Shown here: in pieces, positions 35,786 to 43,231 of the stretch | Layout: the number at the start of each line of letters is the position of its first letter | How positions within the stretch are numbered: position 1 is the first letter of the stretch | Source: an uncultured Bacilli bacterium | GTDB taxonomy: Bacteria; Bacillota_I; Bacilli_A; RF39; UBA660 | Direction of reading: 5' to 3' | Assembly: GCA_944371325.1 (NCBI GenBank) | Contig: CALVXO010000013.1 | Coordinates: 1 to 47,910, forward strand | DNA: 47,910 bases | Made by a program: the position numbers and the translations under genes | The notes under the pieces: generated by a model | Told to the model about the DNA's origin: nothing | Databases searched by the model: none | The model's input: the letters and a program-made list of their open reading frames with translations, nothing else

Positions 35786-35820
35786 AATGAGTATAGATAT
35801 ATACAAATTGGAGGTGTATT

Positions 35821-37017
35821 ATGCCTGAAATACATGGTATGAGAAATGCTCAGAAAAATAAGAATGATGAATTTTATACATCGCTTGAAGATATAGAAAA
35901 AGAAATGAAATATTATAAAACATATTTTAAGGATAAAGTTGTATTTTGCAATTGTGATGATCCATTTGAAAGTAATTTTTTTAAATATTTTGCAATGAAT
36001 TTTAATTATTTAGGATTAAAAAAAATAATTTCAACTTGCTATGCTGGATCACCAATCATAACAGAGCAACTATCACTGTTTGATGTTAAAGGTTTAACAA
36101 TCAAAAAAGAAGAATCAAAAAAACCTTATAAAATTGAAATAACAGAAGTGATTGATAATAATAACGATGGAGCAATTGATTTGGCAGATGTAGAATATTT
36201 AATTAAAAATAAAAAGAATACATTAACTTTATTAAAAGAAGATGGAGATTTTAGAAGTAAAGAATGTATTGAACTTTTAAAACAATCAGATATAGTAGTT
36301 ACTAATCCTCCATTTAGTTTATTTAGAGAATTTGTTTCACAATTAATTGAATATAATAAAGATTTTTTAATTATTGGTAATGTTAATGCTATTGCATATA
36401 GAGATTTTTTTCACTTAATAAAAGATAACAAAGTTTGGATGGGAGCTTCTATTCATAGTGGTGATAGGGAATTTAGAGTTCCTTCAACTTATCCTTTAAA
36501 AGCTAGTGGTACAAGAATAGATGAAAAAGGAAATAAGTATATTAGAGTAAAGGGTGTTCGTTGGTGGACAAATTTAGATTATAAAGAAAGACATGAAAAA
36601 CTTATTCTTTATAAGAAATATAATCCAGAAGAATTTCAAAAATTTGATAATTATGATGCTATTAATGTAGATAAGGTAACAGATATTCCTTATGATTATT
36701 CTGGATTGATGGGTGTTCCGATTACATTTTTGGATAAATATAATCCAGAACAATTTAGAATTATAGCAAGTTCTCAAACAGGTTGCCATCCTGATGAAAT
36801 GGTATTGAAAAAGTATTCCGATTATTATGGATATACTCAAGATAGAAAGAGTAATGGCAGAACTGGTGCTACAATGGGAAATAATCCTATTTTAGTTAAA
36901 GATGATAAAAAACATGTTTATTATGAAAACAAAGATGGAATACGTGTTCAAAGTACATATTGCAGAATATTTATTGAAAATATAGAAATAGGTGAAGATA
37001 ATAATGGCAGGGAATGA
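35821..37017 (+). CDS. Adenine-specific DNA methyltransferase, M.EcoRI family (copy 1)
   Basis: 398 residues. It has the EcoRI-methylase family blocks: KNDEFYTSLEDIEKE near the N-terminus, 'VFCNCDDPFESNFFKYFAMN' (about 41-60), 'LLKEDGDFRSKECIELLKQS' and the catalytic NPPF at 162-165. The last marks transfer of a methyl group from S-adenosylmethionine to adenine N6. Residues about 112-125 contain an EF-hand-like DNNNDGAIDLAD loop where other family members have a DKNGN segment. RBS GGAGGTG. It overlaps a second, closely related gene by 14 bases, and both sit before a DUF262-HNH gene. Confidence 0.92.
   Translation: MPEIHGMRNAQKNKNDEFYTSLEDIEKEMKYYKTYFKDKVVFCNCDDPFESNFFKYFAMNFNYLGLKKIISTCYAGSPIITEQLSLFDVKGLTIKKEESKKPYKIEITEVIDNNNDGAIDLADVEYLIKNKKNTLTLLKEDGDFRSKECIELLKQSDIVVTNPPFSLFREFVSQLIEYNKDFLIIGNVNAIAYRDFFHLIKDNKVWMGASIHSGDREFRVPSTYPLKASGTRIDEKGNKYIRVKGVRWWTNLDYKERHEKLILYKKYNPEEFQKFDNYDAINVDKVTDIPYDYSGLMGVPITFLDKYNPEQFRIIASSQTGCHPDEMVLKKYSDYYGYTQDRKSNGRTGATMGNNPILVKDDKKHVYYENKDGIRVQSTYCRIFIENIEIGEDNNGRE
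35924..36318 (+). repeat. Near-identical DNA blocks shared by the two methyltransferase genes
   Basis: Two blocks in copy 1, 35924-36017 and 36166-36318, match copy 2 at 37107-37200 and 37346-37498. By eye the first differs at one base in 94 and the second at two in 153. Sequence between and after the blocks is clearly diverged. A shorter conserved run (around 36711-36755 and 37886-37930) lies near the C-terminal parts. Confidence 0.9.
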
Positions 37018-38089
37018 AAGCCTTAGAAAGGCAAATAAAATTAAACAAGATGAATTTTATACACAACTTGCAGATATAGAAAAGGAAGTTAAATATTATA
37101 AAGATCATTTTAAGGATAAAGTTGTATTTTGTAATTGTGATGATCCATTTGAAAGTAATTTTTTTAAATATTTTGCAATGAATTTTAATTATTTAGGATT
37201 GAAAAAATTAATATGTACTTGTTACGCTGATTCACCAATTTCTGGTGAGCAATTATCGTTATTTGATTTAAATTATGAGGTAAAAGCAAAGTCTTCAAAA
37301 AATGCATATAAAATCATTATAACTGAAGTAGATGATTCAAATAATGATGGAGCAATTGATTTGGCAGATGTAGAATATTTATTAAAAAATAAAAAGAATA
37401 CATTAACTTTATTAAAAGAAGATGGAGATTTTAGAAGTAAAGAATGTATTGAACTTTTAAAACAATCAGATATAGTAGTTACTAATCCTCCATTTAGTCT
37501 TTTTAGAGAATATGTTTCACAATTAATACAATTTAAAAAATCCTTTTTAATTATTGGTAGTCAAAATGCAATTACATATCAAGAAATTTTTTCTTTATTA
37601 AAATCAAATAAAATTTGGTTAGGTTACAAATCTGGAGATATGTCTTTTACAGTCCCATCATATTACCCTGAAAAAGCGACAAGATTTTGGATAGATGAGA
37701 GTGGTCAAAAATGGAGAAGTATGGGTAATATATGTTGGTTTACAAATCTTGATATTGCAAAAAGACATGAAAGTTTAATATTGTATAAACATTATAATCC
37801 AGAAGAATACCCAAAATACGATAATTACGATGCTATTAATGTTAACAAAGTTGTAGATATACCATGTGATTATGATAAATATATGGGTGTTCCGATTACA
37901 TTTATGGATAAATATAATCCAGAACAATTTAAAATAGTTGATGCTTTAAATAGATATTCATTATTTGATGTATTAAAAACCAATGAAATGGTTAGAAAAA
38001 AACATTCTCATACTTGCAATATTAATGGTAAATCTACTTACTTTAGAATTATAATACAAAGCATAGGAGTTGATAAAAATGGAAATTAA
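37004..38089 (+). CDS. Adenine-specific DNA methyltransferase, M.EcoRI family (copy 2)
   Basis: 361 residues from ATG 37004 (MAGNESLRKANKIKQDEFYT), chosen because AGGTGAAG is 6-8 bases upstream and the family starts at this point. It has the same blocks as copy 1, with NPPF at 161-164 and a DSNNDGAIDLAD loop. The region after about residue 175 and the C-terminus differ much more from copy 1 than the core does, so the two enzymes may read different sites or strands. It overlaps copy 1 by 14 bases and the DUF262-HNH gene by 11 bases, so the three genes are one operon. Confidence 0.92.
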   Translation: MAGNESLRKANKIKQDEFYTQLADIEKEVKYYKDHFKDKVVFCNCDDPFESNFFKYFAMNFNYLGLKKLICTCYADSPISGEQLSLFDLNYEVKAKSSKNAYKIIITEVDDSNNDGAIDLADVEYLLKNKKNTLTLLKEDGDFRSKECIELLKQSDIVVTNPPFSLFREYVSQLIQFKKSFLIIGSQNAITYQEIFSLLKSNKIWLGYKSGDMSFTVPSYYPEKATRFWIDESGQKWRSMGNICWFTNLDIAKRHESLILYKHYNPEEYPKYDNYDAINVNKVVDIPCDYDKYMGVPITFMDKYNPEQFKIVDALNRYSLFDVLKTNEMVRKKHSHTCNINGKSTYFRIIIQSIGVDKNGN

Positions 38090-39161
38090 ATTAAAAGAAA
38101 TCACAGTTAGAGATGTTGTTAAAAACTATGTAAATAATGATGAGGAAGGAGTAGTTGGCTACGACGGGAAATTAAATATAAGACCAAAATATCAAAGAGA
38201 ATTTGTATATAAAGATAAACAAAGAGATGAAGTAATAAATACAATTAATAATGGTTTCCCTTTGAACGTAATGTATTGGGCGAAAAATTGTGAAGATGAA
38301 TATGAAGTATTAGATGGACAACAGAGAACTGTTAGTTTTTGTGAATATGTTGTAGGAAATTTTTCAATAAACAATTTGGCATTTCATAATTTAACGCAAA
38401 CTGCTCAAAACAGAATATTGGATTATAAATTAATGATTTATGTTTGTGAAGGTACCGATGAAGAAAAATTAGCGTGGTTCAAAATAATAAATATTGCAAG
38501 TGAACCTTTAAGAGAGCAAGAATTGAGAAATGCTATTTATACTGGAGAATGGTTAACAGATGCTAAACGACATTTTAGCAAATCAAATTGTGCTGGTTAT
38601 AATTTAGGTAAGGATTATATGACTGGGGATTACATTAGACAAGATTTTTTAGAAACTGTTTTAAGGTGGATAAGTAATAATAATATTGAAAAATACATGT
38701 CAGAACATCAACATGATCCAAACGCTAATGAATTGTGGTTATATTTTAATTCTATAATTAATTGGGTTAAAACAAATTTTCCAAGATATAGAAAAGAAAT
38801 GAAAAATGTAGATTGGGGAAAATTATATAATAATTATAAAGGAAAAATATATAATTCTAATGAATTTGAAAATAAAATTCAACAATTAATGCAAGATGAA
38901 GATGTTACAAAAAAATCTGGCATTTATGAGTATTTATTTGATAATGATGAACGCCATTTAAATATAAGAGCTTTTACAGATAACCAAAAAAGAGAGGCTT
39001 ATGAAAGACAAATGGGAATATGTGCTAATTGTAAACAACATTTTGAAATTGAACAAATGGAAGGAGATCATATAATTCCTTGGTCTAGAGGAGGAAAAAC
39101 TGTATCTGAAAATTGTCAGATGCTATGTAGTGATTGTAATTCTAGAAAAACAGATAGGTAG
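38079..39161 (+). CDS. DUF262-HNH endonuclease, probable restriction partner of the methyltransferases
   Basis: 360 residues from ATG 38079 (TAGGAG upstream). The N-terminal half is DUF262, a ParB/GmrS-like domain: 'NIRPKYQREFVYKDKQRDEV' and the LDGQQR motif at about 78-83, which binds or hydrolyses nucleotides in related proteins. The C-terminus is an HNH nuclease with a zinc ribbon: ICANC (C315, C318), GDHIIPW (H331), SENC (N345) and CSDCNSRK (C350, C353). GmrSD-type proteins pair DUF262 with DUF1524; here the nuclease is instead a classic HNH. The overlap with two modification genes suggests restriction. It is followed directly by a terminator. Confidence 0.88.
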   Translation: MEIKLKEITVRDVVKNYVNNDEEGVVGYDGKLNIRPKYQREFVYKDKQRDEVINTINNGFPLNVMYWAKNCEDEYEVLDGQQRTVSFCEYVVGNFSINNLAFHNLTQTAQNRILDYKLMIYVCEGTDEEKLAWFKIINIASEPLREQELRNAIYTGEWLTDAKRHFSKSNCAGYNLGKDYMTGDYIRQDFLETVLRWISNNNIEKYMSEHQHDPNANELWLYFNSIINWVKTNFPRYRKEMKNVDWGKLYNNYKGKIYNSNEFENKIQQLMQDEDVTKKSGIYEYLFDNDERHLNIRAFTDNQKREAYERQMGICANCKQHFEIEQMEGDHIIPWSRGGKTVSENCQMLCSDCNSRKTDR

Positions 39162-39180
39162 TGAAAAAATTATGAAAGGA

Positions 39181-39209
39181 AGATTATCCAAAAGTGGTAA
39201 TCTTTTTTT
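39181..39209 (+). terminator. Intrinsic terminator after the DUF262-HNH gene
   Basis: AGATTA-T-CC (39181-39189) pairs with GGTAATCT (39196-39203) around a short A-rich loop, with one bulged base, followed by T6. Confidence 0.8.
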
Positions 39210-39236
39210 GTGAAAATAAGAAAGGAGAAGACAAAA

Positions 39237-39959
39237 GTGGGTATTATAAAAAAATATAATTATTACATTAAAGGTAAGAAAATTAAACCAATTTATGTTT
39301 ATACTAAAGATGAAATGAAAGAATATGAAAATTATATTACTAATACTTTCGGCAATATAAGTAAAGTTTATCACGAATTATATTCTCCAGATATTCATGT
39401 AGATATAATTATAATTCCACCTAGTCCACAGCAAAATTTTTATAAATTAATTACTGAAGGTATTGGTGCGTTTAAAATGAATACTCCTAATGAATTAAAA
39501 AAATTTGAATTAGAAAGAATGGAATTAATTGCTTATTTTCCTCCAAATTGGAATATGAAGATTGATAAAAGATATGGGTGGATTATTAGTAGTATGAAAA
39601 TTCTTGGAAGATTTCCACTTGATCAAAGAACTATCATAGGTTCTGGTAATACAATGGCTTATTATAATAAATCCCGTGATAATAATTTTTGTGCGACCTT
39701 ATTAATTCCAGCTTCTAGCAATAACAAAGAATTAAATTTTAAGTTTGATGAAAAAGGCAAAATAAATTTTTATCAAATAATTCCATTGTATGAAGAAGAA
39801 TTAAATTACAAACTAGATAATGGAGTTGAAGCATTACTAGATATTTTTGAAAAAAACAATTTGGATTTGGCTATAGATTTTAATAGACCAAATTATTGCA
39901 AAGATTATAAAAGAAAAGATATTATAGAAATTGAAGATGATATAGAAAAAGATATATAA
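39237..39959 (+). CDS. SUFU (suppressor of fused) domain protein
   Basis: 240 residues from GTG 39237, which has AAAGGAG 9 bases upstream; an earlier in-frame GTG would place that site inside the gene. The SUFU domain is clear: 'HVDIIIIPPSPQQNFYKLIT', 'EGIGAFKMNTPNELKKFELE', 'RMELIAYFPPNW' and a late LLIPASS block. Bacterial SUFU proteins are often immunity proteins in polymorphic toxin loci or of unknown role. No toxin gene is visible next to it. It has the acidic tail IEIEDDIEKDI. It lies between the restriction-like operon and the HU gene. Confidence 0.85.
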   Translation: MGIIKKYNYYIKGKKIKPIYVYTKDEMKEYENYITNTFGNISKVYHELYSPDIHVDIIIIPPSPQQNFYKLITEGIGAFKMNTPNELKKFELERMELIAYFPPNWNMKIDKRYGWIISSMKILGRFPLDQRTIIGSGNTMAYYNKSRDNNFCATLLIPASSNNKELNFKFDEKGKINFYQIIPLYEEELNYKLDNGVEALLDIFEKNNLDLAIDFNRPNYCKDYKRKDIIEIEDDIEKDI

Positions 39960-39985
39960 ATATAGGATAATATAATAAAATATGC

Positions 39986-39991
39986 TATAAT
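39986..39991 (+). promoter_or_regulatory. -10 element for the HU gene
   Basis: TATAAT stands about 30 bases before the HU ATG; the -35 region is not clear. Confidence 0.45.
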
Positions 39992-40021
39992 TAAAAAGAA
40001 AAATATTATGGAGGTGAAGAA

Positions 40022-40294
40022 ATGAAAAAATCAGATATGATTGCTGCTATAGCTGAAAATACTGGTGTAACAAAATCTGATGCTGAAAAAGTATTTAATG
40101 CAACTTTTGAATTATTCAAAGATGAATTATCAAAGGGTAATAAAGTATCTGTTGCAGGATTTGGGACTTTTAAAATTAGCGAAAGAGCTGCTAGAGAAGG
40201 AAGAAATCCTCAAACTGGAGAAACTATTCATATTAATGCTAGTAAATCAGTAAGTTTTAAAGCTGGAACAGAATTGAAATCTAAATTAAATTAA
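40022..40294 (+). CDS. hup: HU-type histone-like DNA-binding protein
   Basis: 90 residues, the full length of HU. It has 'MKKSDMIAAIAENTGVTKSD', the conserved VAGFGTFKISERAAREGRNP arm with the DNA-contacting 'RNPQTGETI', and 'SVSFKAGTELKSKLN' at the end. HU/IHF proteins bend DNA and can help the integrase and the relaxosome assemble. An element-borne HU just upstream of sortase, Xis and Int genes suggests such a function, though it could also act as a general nucleoid protein. GGAGGTGAAGAA precedes the ATG. Its own terminator follows. Confidence 0.95.
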   Translation: MKKSDMIAAIAENTGVTKSDAEKVFNATFELFKDELSKGNKVSVAGFGTFKISERAAREGRNPQTGETIHINASKSVSFKAGTELKSKLN

Positions 40295-40330
40295 TAAATT
40301 TAATTTAATAGTAAAAATGATATTTATAAT

Positions 40331-40363
40331 GATTGGTATAGAAAAATATACTAATCTTTTTTT
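40331..40363 (+). terminator. Intrinsic terminator after HU
   Basis: GATTGGTATA (40331-40340) pairs with TATACTAATC (40347-40356, one G-T pair) and is followed by T7. It ends about 10 bases before the ribosome site of the next gene, so the sortase genes probably depend on readthrough or a weak local promoter (TATAAT at 40325-40330). Confidence 0.8.
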
Positions 40364-40383
40364 ATGGAATGAAAGGAGAAAAA

Positions 40384-40662
40384 ATGTTAGATATTAATGC
40401 AGTAAAAGAGCTTATTAATTATTTTAATAATGATAAAAATGCTCAAGAATTTTATATAGCTTTATTGTTGTATGATGTGTTAGGTTTTAGTTCAAAAGAT
40501 ATTTCGTACGAAGATGTAGAATATGTTTATCAATTGCAAGATGAATATGATTCCATTTACAATGAAGATTTAAGAGAAAGACTTCGTGAAAAATATCAAG
40601 AAGAACAAGAACAGAATAATGATGAACAAGAAAAAGATAAGGAACAGGAAATAGAAATATGA
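40384..40662 (+). CDS. Small acidic protein next to the sortase, 92 aa
   Basis: Unrecognised. The start is ATG 40384, because AAAGGAG immediately precedes it and an upstream in-frame ATG would include that site. The N-terminal 60 residues are helical (LDINAVKELINYFNNDKNAQ...), and the last 30 are almost only Glu, Gln, Asp and Lys (EEQEQNNDEQEKDKEQEIEI). It overlaps the sortase ATG by 4 bases (ATGA), so the two proteins are co-produced. Confidence 0.75.
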   Translation: MLDINAVKELINYFNNDKNAQEFYIALLLYDVLGFSSKDISYEDVEYVYQLQDEYDSIYNEDLRERLREKYQEEQEQNNDEQEKDKEQEIEI

Positions 40663-41396
40663 AAATAATAAAAGTGTTATTGCTTATTTTATTGTTGGGA
40701 TTACTCGGATATTCAATATTTCAAGTATGTAAGATTTATAATGAAAAAAAAGAATCTGAAGAAATAAAAAAGGAACTTATAGAATTAATTGATATTCCTG
40801 AAATACCTTCGCAAGAAAAGAATTATCAAGTTGATTTTACCGAATTAAAAAAATTAAATTCTGATATTATTGGATGGATAATTATTGAAGGTACACAAAT
40901 TAATTATCCAATAGTTCAAAGCTCAAATAACTCTTATTATTTAAATCATTCAGTAGAAAAGAAATGGAATTCTTTAGGAAGTATTTTTGCTGACTATAGA
41001 TCATCAAATAATTTTTCAGATTATAATACTTTTATATATGGACATCATACAAAAAATGGAACAATGTTTGGAGAATTATATAAATATATGGATTATGATT
41101 TCTTCTTATCACATCCTATTTTTTATTTATATACACCAGATGAAGTTTATGAGGCACAAATTTTTAGTGCTTATATCGATGATACTAAATCAGAATCTTA
41201 TAATCAAAATTTTGATTCTTTAGAAGAATATAAAGATTATCTTAAATTAATAAAAGGGAAAAGCAATTATAATACAAATATAATTGTTGATGCAAATTCA
41301 GATAAAATGATAACACTGTATTCATGCTCTCATGATCCAAATAGACAAAAAGATGATAGATATTATATTCATGCAATCTTAAAGAAAATTAGTTGA
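40659..41396 (+). CDS. srtB: Class B sortase
   Basis: 245 residues with an N-terminal membrane anchor (about 4-24). The class B core is present: 'LNSDIIGWIIIEGTQINYPI', 'NTFIYGHHTKNGTMFGELYK' with the catalytic His at 129 or 130, 'ITLYSCSHDP' with catalytic Cys223, and DDRYYIHA with Arg234. It joins sorted proteins to the wall or to pilin-like partners. The only sorting signal seen in the window is on the adhesin at 2145 (VQTG), 35 kb away at the other end of the element, so that protein is the probable substrate. Confidence 0.93.
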   Translation: MKIIKVLLLILLLGLLGYSIFQVCKIYNEKKESEEIKKELIELIDIPEIPSQEKNYQVDFTELKKLNSDIIGWIIIEGTQINYPIVQSSNNSYYLNHSVEKKWNSLGSIFADYRSSNNFSDYNTFIYGHHTKNGTMFGELYKYMDYDFFLSHPIFYLYTPDEVYEAQIFSAYIDDTKSESYNQNFDSLEEYKDYLKLIKGKSNYNTNIIVDANSDKMITLYSCSHDPNRQKDDRYYIHAILKKIS

Positions 41397-41454
41397 AATA
41401 AATTAATTTAGAGGAGTAATTATGTAGAAAATCTAAACAAGAAAGGAAAAAAAT

Positions 41455-41706
41455 ATGAATGAAACAATGATATATACAGTTAAAGAAGTAGCAACTATTC
41501 TGCATAGTAGTCCAAATTATGTTTATGAATTAATTAAGAAGGGGTATCTTCCTGTAATAAAATTAGGAAGTATCAAAATACTTAAAACTACTTTAGAAAC
41601 TTTCTTGCTTGAAAATCAAGGTAATGATTTGTCAGACTTAGAAAATATAAAACCATTAAAGTATAGTGAGTTAGGAAATTCAAATGTCTCAATTAATAAT
41701 TTCTAA
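41455..41706 (+). CDS. xis: Excisionase-like DNA-binding protein (helix-turn-helix_17 type)
   Basis: 83 residues. The first 55 form a MerR/excisionase-type winged helix: 'MIYTVKEVATILHSSPNYVY', then ELIKKGYLPVIKLGSIKIL, which is the usual shape of Xis proteins in Tn916/Tn1549-like elements. It overlaps the integrase gene by 23 bases, the normal order xis-int. It should bend the element ends and favour excision. AAAGGAAA precedes the ATG. A start-stop pair (ATGTAG with GAGGAG before it) lies about 34 bases upstream. Confidence 0.85.
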   Translation: MNETMIYTVKEVATILHSSPNYVYELIKKGYLPVIKLGSIKILKTTLETFLLENQGNDLSDLENIKPLKYSELGNSNVSINNF

Positions 41707-42958
41707 AAGAGGAAATGTATATCAATATAGATTTGAAATAGCCTCACAAGGAGGGAAAAGAAAATTTATAAATAAGTCTGGTTTTAAAACAAAGCAAGAA
41801 GCTACCGAAGCTGGAAATATAGCTTATGCAGAATATTTAAATGCAGGTGTTCCATTTAAAGAATGTAAAATATCTTATAGTGATTATTTAGATTATTGGT
41901 TAGATAATTATTGTAAATCTAATTTAAAATATACAACAATACATAAATATACAACGATTATTAATAAATATATAAGACCTAGTTTAGGACTTTATAAATT
42001 ATCTACAATAACAAGTGTAAGATTAAATATGTTTATTACTGAAGTGTGCGATAAATACACTTTTTCTAGATCATATTTTAAAAATATATTAAAAGTGTTA
42101 AAAGGAACTTTTAGAGATGCTTGTAATTTATATGGTTTTATAAAATATAACCCAGCATTATCATTAAGATTACCAAGAGTTGAGTGTACAAAAAAAGATC
42201 CGAAACATTTATACTCACAAGAAGAAATAAATAAAATATTATATAGATTTAGACATGATGATACTTTTACATGTTCTTTTTTAACATCATGTTATACGGG
42301 AATGAGAACAGGAGAAGTGTTTGCCTTAACATGGGATGATATAGATTTAGACAATGGTTTAATTAATATTAAACATAATGTGTATAATAAGAAGAAAGAT
42401 AATAAAGGAAGATGGTATTTAGGTAGCCCCAAAACTATGTCTGGCGAAAGAACTATTTATATAAGCACTACTTTGTTAAATGCTCTTAAAAATTACAAAC
42501 AAAAGCAAGAACAATTAAAAAATCTATATGGCAACAAGTATATTTATTATTATTTAGAAGAAGTAACAAATCAATATGGTAAAGTAGTAGAACAAAGAAT
42601 TGTTGAAAAAAACGAATCTACCAAGAATAAAAAAAATTTGAATTTAGTATTTACGAAAAGTAATGGTAAATATAGTGGAACATCAATTCTTAAATATCCT
42701 TTTAAAATAATACATGATGAATTAGGAATCGAAAAATGTAGATTTTATGATTTAAGAGGAACTTATGCTACAAGGATTTTAAATTCAGGGGTAGAAATAA
42801 GAGATGTTGCAGATATGTTAGGACATAAAAATATTGAAACAACTGAAAATTATTATGTATCTAGTATAAGTGAGACAAGGAAAAACGCAACAGCACAATT
42901 TGATAAAATGATGCAATCAGATATTATTACTGAAATTACTGAATACCAAATTTATTGA
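41684..42958 (+). CDS. int: Tyrosine recombinase (ICE integrase)
   Basis: 424 residues. An N-terminal arm-binding region ('VYQYRFEIASQGGKRKFINK') and a SAM-like core-binding domain (about 62-165) are followed by the catalytic domain. Active-site residues are R208 in TGMRTGE, K250 in SPKTMSGERT, R358 in FYDLRGTYAT, H381 in GHKNIETT and the nucleophile Y390 in ENYY. The usual His of the HxxR box is Tyr355 here. The length and the arm domain fit ICE and phage integrases that act with Xis. It is the last element gene, and the attachment region follows directly. Confidence 0.93.
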   Translation: MSQLIISKRGNVYQYRFEIASQGGKRKFINKSGFKTKQEATEAGNIAYAEYLNAGVPFKECKISYSDYLDYWLDNYCKSNLKYTTIHKYTTIINKYIRPSLGLYKLSTITSVRLNMFITEVCDKYTFSRSYFKNILKVLKGTFRDACNLYGFIKYNPALSLRLPRVECTKKDPKHLYSQEEINKILYRFRHDDTFTCSFLTSCYTGMRTGEVFALTWDDIDLDNGLINIKHNVYNKKKDNKGRWYLGSPKTMSGERTIYISTTLLNALKNYKQKQEQLKNLYGNKYIYYYLEEVTNQYGKVVEQRIVEKNESTKNKKNLNLVFTKSNGKYSGTSILKYPFKIIHDELGIEKCRFYDLRGTYATRILNSGVEIRDVADMLGHKNIETTENYYVSSISETRKNATAQFDKMMQSDIITEITEYQIY

Positions 42959-43000
42959 ATATTAATTACAAGTTAAATTTTATTTTTTCAGCCTTCTAAG

Positions 43001-43029
43001 TTGTTAAAAACCTTATTTTATGGTATAAT
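43001..43029 (+). promoter_or_regulatory. Promoter pointing out of the right end
   Basis: TTGTTA (43001-43006) and TATAAT (43024-43029) with 17-base spacing, and TGG directly before the -10. In the integrated state it reads toward the SEC-C remnant; in a circular form it would read toward the left end of the element. Confidence 0.6.
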
Positions 43030-43092
43030 CAATTTGTTATATAATTTATATAATAATTTAAATTTTGAAGTGAAGAGAATGAATTGATAACA

Positions 43093-43113
43093 TTGTGTGC
43101 AATTTGTGTGCAA
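43093..43113 (+). repeat. Tandem 10-bp direct repeats, integrase arm-site-like
   Basis: TTGTGTGCAA occurs at 43093-43102 and again at 43104-43113, one helical turn (11 bases) apart. Such closely phased repeats between int and the junction are typical of arm-type sites for tyrosine integrases. Confidence 0.65.
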
Positions 43114-43197
43114 AAGGTAGAAAATATATAATAATGATAATACTATATATACTATATGTTTCAATTCTCTTGAGACCTTAGTTTATTTAGAAAAATT

Positions 43198-43228
43198 ATA
43201 GTATTACATAGTGTTAAATAATACTATA
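43198..43228 (+). repeat. Perfect 10-bp inverted repeat at the element end
   Basis: TATAGTATTA (43198-43207) and TAATACTATA (43219-43228) are exact reverse complements with an 11-base spacer. A third copy of AATACTATA is found at 43139-43147. It lies just before the SEC-C remnant and may contain recombinase core sites or be an AT-rich hairpin. Confidence 0.55.
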
Positions 43229-43231
43229 AAT

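Larger units (their letters stand above)
42959..43231 (+). other. Right end of the element: non-coding attachment region
   Basis: No gene of credible size is present. The stretch holds an outward promoter (43001-43029), a tandem pair of integrase-arm-like repeats (43093-43113) and an inverted repeat (43198-43228) before the SEC-C remnant. Very short start-stop frames occur, such as ATGAATTGA just before the arm-like repeats. The organisation matches the space between an integrase gene and its attR. Confidence 0.6.

Noticed and set aside
40299..40330. Promoter for the sortase operon at TATAAT 40325
   Set aside because: No usable -35 is seen, and the transcript would start inside the HU terminator hairpin, so it is more likely part of AT-rich sequence.
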